Source: Apiosordaria backusii
Lineage: Eukaryota > Ascomycota > Sordariomycetes > Sordariales > Lasiosphaeriaceae
NCBI GenBank assembly: GCA_030549205.1
Contig: JAUKTV010000009.1
Coordinates: 496,001-560,000 of the forward strand
Length of the DNA: 64,000 bases
Direction of reading: 5' to 3'
The translations under genes and the position numbers were made by a program. Every line of letters begins with the position of its first letter. The first letter of the stretch is position 1. The notes under the pieces were generated by a model. It did not search any database. It saw only the letters and a list, made by a program, of their open reading frames with translations, and was not told the origin of the DNA. Positions 58,377-64,000 of the stretch are shown piece after piece.

Positions 58377-60490
58377 CTTTTGTGACTGGCATATACTAAC
58401 GCTCAACACCAGTCGAAGGGTTTGTATATGGGCTCTATACGTCGCAAGCAAGAGCAAGAGAAAACAGAACAGAGCCGGCAGACAAGGGGGTTTGAAAGGG
58501 AGGGGGATCTCTTAAAGCTCCCTCCTCAATCTGAACTGGGCTTGCTGCGCGTTGAAGCCACAAATAGCGGTGGGTGGTGTGGGCTGGCTTTCCCGGGGGG
58601 GTGGGGGCCACTGAATGGGTGGGAAGATCAAGGTGGGGAGGGGGTGCAGCTTCGAGGTGTAGATTTGACCTGCGTGGCAAGGATGGGCACCGGGCCTCTT
58701 GATTGCTGGAGCCTCGGGGGGGGGGGGGGGGGCCGAGGGCTGCTCTAGTGTGCTCGATAATGACGAGATGCAGACGGAATCACGACAGTAGCAGGTTCAA
58801 GGAAGGAGGCAGGTTAGGAGGGAAACATCGGAATATATTGTATCGAACGGATGCCGTCCGTCCCTTGCCATCATTGCCTGGACAAAGAGGTTCGAGGATC
58901 ACACCAGGGCAATGTCCCGAGATGAGACAAGAAAACGTGGGGAGAACATGACGATTACCACAAAGAGCACACAAAGGTCTATATGATGTGGCGGAACAGC
59001 ATAGCCTTGGCTGAAGTCCGCTCATCTCGGGCTTTCCCATCGCCTTGCACGAATAATTCGAAGCAAGGCCAACATCTGACGTGCCAACTGTGAGTCGAGA
59101 GTGAGATTCCTTCGTGCCAAGGGGCCACAGTAAGGCCCGACGAAAATAAACAAAATAAAAAAGACCAACACTTGTTGGATCCTGACCAAGGCTCGAATGT
59201 TTCGACCGTTCTGTCGCACAGAGGCAGGTGCAACTCTGAGTAACCTTCAACGGGTATTCGACTCTGGCGCTTTGCGTCTGCAATGTTCCAGCTGGCTCGG
59301 TAGAGACAGTTCACCACCATCTTGTCCGAATGTGGCAGGTCAAATAGGTAAGAAGAACAACAAGAAAACGTCAGCAGGCCCGGCCAGAACGTCCGAGCTA
59401 TCTTCCCTTTCCAGGCATTGTCGAGTTGAGCTGCAGAAGTCCAGCCCACGGTCCTTGGGTGCCAAGGAGAGACGACAGATCAGTGGAGCTGCCAACCTGC
59501 CAAGAGCCCATCAGCCGATACGGATCCACAGATAGGGCGGCAGATTCTCCAGGAATTCAGCGATTGGCCAGAATATCGCAACCTTAACTTGGTCCATTAC
59601 TTGTCTTGGGGAAAGCTCTGCGATTCCACCTTCAGCCCTGGGGATCCTGTAAACTTTAAAGGAACGCAGCTCGAACCGGCAATTGTTTTCATGCCCATTC
59701 ACTGGGGCGGGATTCGGAACTGCTTGGTAGATAATTTGGTAGCTTTCCATATGTACTGTACATGAGGTGGGATGGTGTAGTAAAAGCCGGATGATGTTGG
59801 ACTTGGGGGCCGCTGACGACCATGTCATCCCCCGGCAAACAACACCGCCTAACCGAACAGTTGGTCTTGTCTGTGGCTTATGCCCGTGGGAATTGCACTC
59901 CCTGTGCCGTCAGAGAGGATGGTTATTCGATTTCGCTTGTGCGTCCTACAAAGAGATTGTGCCATATTAATGTCGAGACCCGCATTCATAGCTAAAAGCA
60001 TTATTGTACGGATATCCATCTCTTCGTCCCCGCCCATCATGGCGTCCGGAACAGCGACAGCCGTCGGGAGCAGCGCTGCAAGGACTTTTGACTAGCGTTG
60101 TGGTGAAATCCGCCAGTCTGGATCCCTTGCGCCATCCCCGCCATTAGGTACCGCCCCCCAACGACAAGGTCTGAGCCTTCACATGTCGAGGGCCCCGGAT
60201 ACCAGTGCGACATGCCAATTGGGCTGCTGTCGTGGCATATGCCATACACCGTGTCATGTCTTGAGTCTCAACCCTGCCACAGCGCCGTGAGTGGCGGGAG
60301 AGCGATGGCAATCCTTGCGCTGACAGTTTGGTGAACGCGTCCCGATTGGTTGTGAGAGAGTGCTGTTTCCCGGATTTCCCGAGATCTTGATATGTATATC
60401 GGGTCGTCGGTGAGCGTCGTCCTCAGACTTGAAGTAATTTGTCAAGCCAATTTGATTTAGAAATCGGGTAGAGGCTTTTCCAGTGCTGGC
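58377..60490. other. Intergenic between cupredoxin gene and ALG6
   Basis: About 2.1 kb without a supported gene. It includes the cupredoxin promoter (left), the ALG6 3' region (right) and a G17 run. Minus-strand frames of 156 and 167 codons at 58780-59449 overlap in different frames and carry no motif. Confidence 0.5.
58716..58732 (+). repeat. G17 homopolymer flanked by short inverted repeat
   Basis: Seventeen G in a row, bounded by CCTC on the left and CCGAGG on the right, so CCTCGG and CCGAGG can pair. It could form a G-quadruplex. It lies about 340 bases upstream of the cupredoxin start. Confidence 0.9.
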
Positions 60491-62316
60491 CTAGTTTGTC
60501 TTGGTCTTGCTCTTCTTGCCCAGCAAAGCCTTGGGCAGGATGTCGCTCTGCAACACCAGTCTTGCGAAGCACCATACATAGCACAAGGCGAAGCCAGCAG
60601 CCCCTACACCCACGTTAGCCACAACCCACAAGTCTGGCTTGTCCGGAGGCGGCTGTAAGTTGAGCTCAAGCATGTGCCACATGGCCATGGCCAGGTAGAA
60701 GGATCCATGGATCAAAGCCGTGGCGATCTTCTTCAAGGATCCGTGGCCGTCCAGAGAGTAGACGCTGAATGATGTTGGCGGTAGTCCGAGGAGATAGGCC
60801 CAGAGCAGCGTCAATACTGCGTATGGCACCCGCAGATCGACCCTCTGCAAGAGTGGGAACATGGTCCAGCAGCCCAAAATGTTGGCGAACCCAACCCAGG
60901 CTCTGATTTCCTTGCTCAGTCCCTGGCTCCCCGCCAGCAACAGTGTCATTGGTGCCAGCGGAAGCAAGACACTCTTTTCATGGACCTGATAGCTGAATAG
61001 GAAGAAACCCCAGGCGGTGGTTGCGAATGCCAGAGGCAGGAGCTCTTTCCTGGGTCGAAAAATAAGGATCAGGTTGGGCGGGATGATTGAAGCGAGCGTT
61101 GCAATCAACGATAGGCGCTGGAGCAACTCGGCCGGAAGGTGCTTGATCTTGACTACTACGTTCAAGGCACACCAGAAGTTGGCGACTTTGTCCTCGAATA
61201 AACCGCGGGCAAAGGGGAAGACCCGGTGAACCATTTGAACGAGCTGCTCCACAATAGGATAGTAGAACGCCTTGGTATCGAGATGAGCTGCCAGGCCCTG
61301 AAACAATGGCAATGGTGCTGGCTTTGACCGAATGCCTTGCTTCCACTCATTGTAAGCACCGATGACAAAGGGCAAAACCAGAATTCCAAAGGAGATCGCA
61401 GTGACCAATGCAATCCTGATGAACCGTAGCACGTTGACCCGTGGAGAAAAGCAGCTCCCAAGAAGGAAGGCGAACACCGGGAAGGCGTAGTAAAGCGCCA
61501 TCTGCTTGAACCCGAGGGCGGCGACGAAGAAGACCGCAGACCATAAGTACCGACCCGCAAGCATGCTCGACATACTAGCCACCACAAACCCTAACATGAC
61601 GGTATTGTACTGAAAGTGGATGTGATCGATAAGGATGGTTGCTGGTTGCATGAGGATAGCAGCGAGGGAAATCGAAGCCGACCAGCTTGTGACGCCGCTT
61701 AGCCTGCTAAAGCGGCGCACAAAGATAACAACGGCAGGGATGTAGATCAGGTATTCCGACACGATAACAGTTCCCCTCATGAATATCTTGAGCGTTGGAT
61801 CATGGATCCCGCGAGACTTGTGGAGGGCGAACCACGAAGGGTCAATGAGCGAACCGATCTTGCCGCAAAGCCAGCTGTGGTAGGCCGTCAAGGGAGGGTA
61901 ATCGAGTCCCCACCATTGCAAATCATGAAAGTACCATTGTGTGATGGGCAGATGTGTTGTGATTTCCATCCAATGCCTCTGAGCCTCGTAGTCGCCGAAC
62001 ATGGGTGGTTTCTCGAAGCCTATGTAAAGGTTCATTAGTCGTCAAACAGCTCCAACAAGAAAACCGAATAGTGTAGCATACCAGAATATCCCCAGAGACC
62101 AGCCGCCCACCTAAACAGGCCGACAACCATCAAGATTATTGGAAGTATCTCCCATTGCGACGCGGAGCCCCTGGCGGGCCAAAAGAAAGCTGCGAGAGGG
62201 AACGAAGGGGCGCGTCCCGAGGATTCGACCGAGGTGGAATGACCCAAGTTGCTGGGCCCACCAGTTCCTTTGGCCTTTCGCCTTGGCTTGTGAGGAGACG
62301 GTGAGTGTCCTGCCAT
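60491..62316 (-). CDS. ALG6: Dolichyl-P-Glc:Man9GlcNAc2-PP-dolichol alpha-1,3-glucosyltransferase
   Basis: Alg6 adds the first glucose to the lipid-linked oligosaccharide in the ER membrane during N-glycosylation. Exons are 62316-62082 and 62019-60491; the 62-nt intron (GTATGC...ATAG with CTAAT) splits a Gly codon. Length is 587 residues. The N-terminus is basic and cytosolic, followed by the first membrane helix. The luminal family motifs are GDYEAQRHWMEIT (87-99) and DLQWWGLDYPPLTAYHSW; the EAQRHWMEIT form marks Alg6 rather than Alg8. Many hydrophobic helices follow, with HFQYN and PFARGLFEDKVANFWC typical of the family. The C-terminus is lysine-rich (KKSKTKTN). The frame extends upstream of the ATG at 62316 but has no earlier ATG. 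It is divergent from palC. Confidence 0.94.
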
Positions 62317-62700
62317 GATCGCCGAGTCTGCCGTGAAGTTTGGGGAAGGGAGAAGTGCGCGTCTGGAACTTTTTGGTGCCGCTGACAGCAATCTGTCATG
62401 AGCTGTGGAGCTCCAATTCGATCCAGGCTCTACTGAACAGGGGAGCTACCCGTGGGGTTTCTTGGGGAAGCTCCAATTTCAAACCGACAGGGGTCTCTTT
62501 GCGCCGGCAACACGGACCGGCAGCAGCTGCCGGTGCGCTGTGATGTCACCCCTGAACAGACGGGAGCTGCCCCTCTCATGGACCCCTCATCGCGTCTGCA
62601 TCGTGAAGCTTCACAAGTGAACCCGGTGATATTAAACGGTGCCTATCACTTTGATGGTCTCTATTACTAACCCAATCCCTAACCAGCATCCCTAACCAAA
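62317..62700. promoter_or_regulatory. Divergent promoter region ALG6 / palC
   Basis: Only 384 bases separate the two start codons, so the promoters must overlap or abut. I see no GCCARG-type PacC site that I would defend by eye. Confidence 0.6.
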
Positions 62701-64000
62701 ATGCCATACCCCTTCACACTCCCCACAACCTCCTCCTTCTCCTTCTCCTCCAGCTTCACCTGCGAATCCCACCCCTCCCTCCCCCTGAACGCAAGCACTC
62801 ACCGCGGTGTAGTCCGCGACACCCTCAAGAAATTCAAGCGCCTTCCCCCCCACTCCCAATCCCCCGCCCTCTCCACCGTCATCTCCTCCCTCCACTCCTA
62901 CCTCCCCTACCTCTTCGCCCTCGACGCCGGCCTCTCCTCCAACCAACAACCCAAATACTCCGAAGACATAACCGTAACCCTCCGCACCGCCCCCTCCATA
63001 GAATGGCGTCCCACCCTCTCCTCCCCTCCCCTCCCAGGCCGCGAATGCCCCCGAACTAAAATCTCCTCTTTGGAATACGACCTCTTCTTCACCCTCTCCA
63101 CCCTCGCCTCCGCCCTAACCCTCCAATCCCGCACCGCTCTCCACCCCTTATACCTCACCACCACAGCCCCAGTCGGCACCACCCACCGCCAAACCGCCAT
63201 CTCCTCCGCCACCAAATCCCTCCTCGACGCCGCAGGCATCTACGACTACCTCTCCACCCGCGCCGAATTCCTCTCCTCCCCACCACCAACCCCCGACATC
63301 ACCCCTAGCACCATCCGCGCCTTGAAATCCCTCGCCCTCGCCGAAGCAACCCTCCTCGCCGTCCTAAAGGACGACCCCTACCCAGCAATAGTCCAACAGC
63401 AGCGCAACGAAAACGACACCGAGTGGATGTACAAATCCCCCGACATCCCCAAAGTCCGCGCCCACCTCTTCGCCAGGCTCTGCCTCGCTGCCGCCGAACA
63501 CGCCTCCCAAGCGTACGCGCTGGTGAACTCCAACAAGATCAACAGCGAGTTTGTCAAGTACCTCGATGACCTACGCCGAACGGCCAGGGCAAGGGCGTGT
63601 CGTTTTTTCGGGATCGACGCTGAGCTAGGAGAGGAGACAGGCAAGGGTATTGGCTGGCTCTGGGCAGGGTTGAAGGAGCTCGGGGTGGATAGGGAGGGGA
63701 AACATGCTGCCAGCGGAGAAAAAAGCAAATCGTCCTTGATGAAGGGCCTCAAAAAGGAGTGGACGGAGAGGAGGGAAGACAAAAAGGTAGAAAGGGGCCT
63801 GGATTGGGGGGCCGATGCCGGGAGGCTGGAGGAGATGAGGGTGATTGAGATGTTGGAGGGGAAGTGGGTGAGGCAGAATGATACCGTAAGTCTTGTCTGA
63901 TAATGGTGGAAGGTACGATGGCTAATGCGCTACCAGATAATGACACAAGCGATACCACCGATAGGACCGTTGCTGGCGCAAATGCCCACAGGCCGAGAGA
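62701..64000 (+). CDS. palC: pH-response regulator palC (BRO1 domain), partial at window end
   Basis: PalC links the ambient-pH receptor complex to ESCRT-III so that PacC can be processed. Exon 1 is 62701-63885 (395 codons); the intron is 63886-63936 (GTAAGT...CCAG, 51 nt); exon 2 starts at 63937 and runs off the window. The N-terminus MPYPFTLPTTSSFSFSSS and CESHPSLPLNASTHRGVVRD match palC. The BRO1-type helical region follows (LSSLEYDLFFTLSTLAS, KVRAHLFARLCLAAAEHASQAY). Near the end RLEEMRVIEMLEGKWVRQNDT joins across the intron to IMTQAIPPIGPLLAQMPTGRE, a characteristic palC C-terminus. Codons are extremely C-ended until about 63500, then switch to G-ended. Only the last residues are missing from view. 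Confidence 0.92.

Noticed and set aside
1..64000. CRISPR array, rRNA, biosynthetic gene cluster or intact transposase
   Set aside because: I looked for regular spaced repeats, rRNA-like blocks, PKS/NRPS/terpene-type domains and transposase or reverse transcriptase motifs and saw none.

Overview
The window is from the nuclear genome of a filamentous ascomycete, most likely a Sordariomycete and probably Sordariales. The evidence is short introns (mostly 51-89 nt, GT...AG, many with CTNAC-type branch sites), orthologues of typical single-copy fungal genes (palC, a DUF2406 protein, Erb1, Vma21, Alg6), Q- and G-rich low-complexity tracts in coding DNA, and one AT-rich island that looks like a repeat degraded by RIP. 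The genus is inference from gene style only. I spliced the genes by hand; in nearly every model the exon phases close exactly, which is the main support for the boundaries.

Layout. 1.5-11.1 kb: NAB2 (poly(A)-RNA binding) and HEM14 (haem synthesis) on +, facing MED14 (Mediator) on -. 12.5-14.5 kb: glucose-6-phosphate dehydrogenase on -, with an apparent 1-base deletion in a homopolymer. 17.0-17.8 kb: ribosomal protein eL33 on +, in five small exons. 17.8-23.3 kb: gene-poor. 23.3-33.5 kb: a DUF2406 protein (+), VMA21 (-) divergent from a Fun30-type SNF2 remodeller (+), and a DUF3336/patatin-like protein (+) whose catalytic residues look missing. 33.5-40.1 kb: gene-poor, with small tandem repeats and a 22-bp perfect palindrome. 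40.1-50.1 kb: an unrecognised disordered protein (+), a secreted SGNH esterase (+), ERB1 (-) and a Zn2Cys6 regulator (+). 50.9-51.6 kb: a repeat island with a tRNA-like pol III head, a 141/142-bp inverted repeat and an AT-rich tail. 52.6-62.3 kb: the ER cargo receptor ERV29/SURF4 (-), a membrane-anchored cupredoxin (-) and ALG6 (-). 62.7 kb to the end: palC (+), cut by the window edge.

Most genes are unrelated housekeeping functions: mRNA export, haem, transcription, pentose phosphate pathway, ribosome, V-ATPase, chromatin, ER export, N-glycosylation and pH sensing. I see no operon-like or biosynthetic cluster, no CRISPR array, no rRNA and no convincing functional tRNA. The observations most worth a second look are the patatin-like protein without its Ser/Asp dyad, the tRNA-headed foldback repeat, the intragenic switch from C-ended to G-ended codons in several genes, the G6PD frameshift, and the membrane-anchored cupredoxin.
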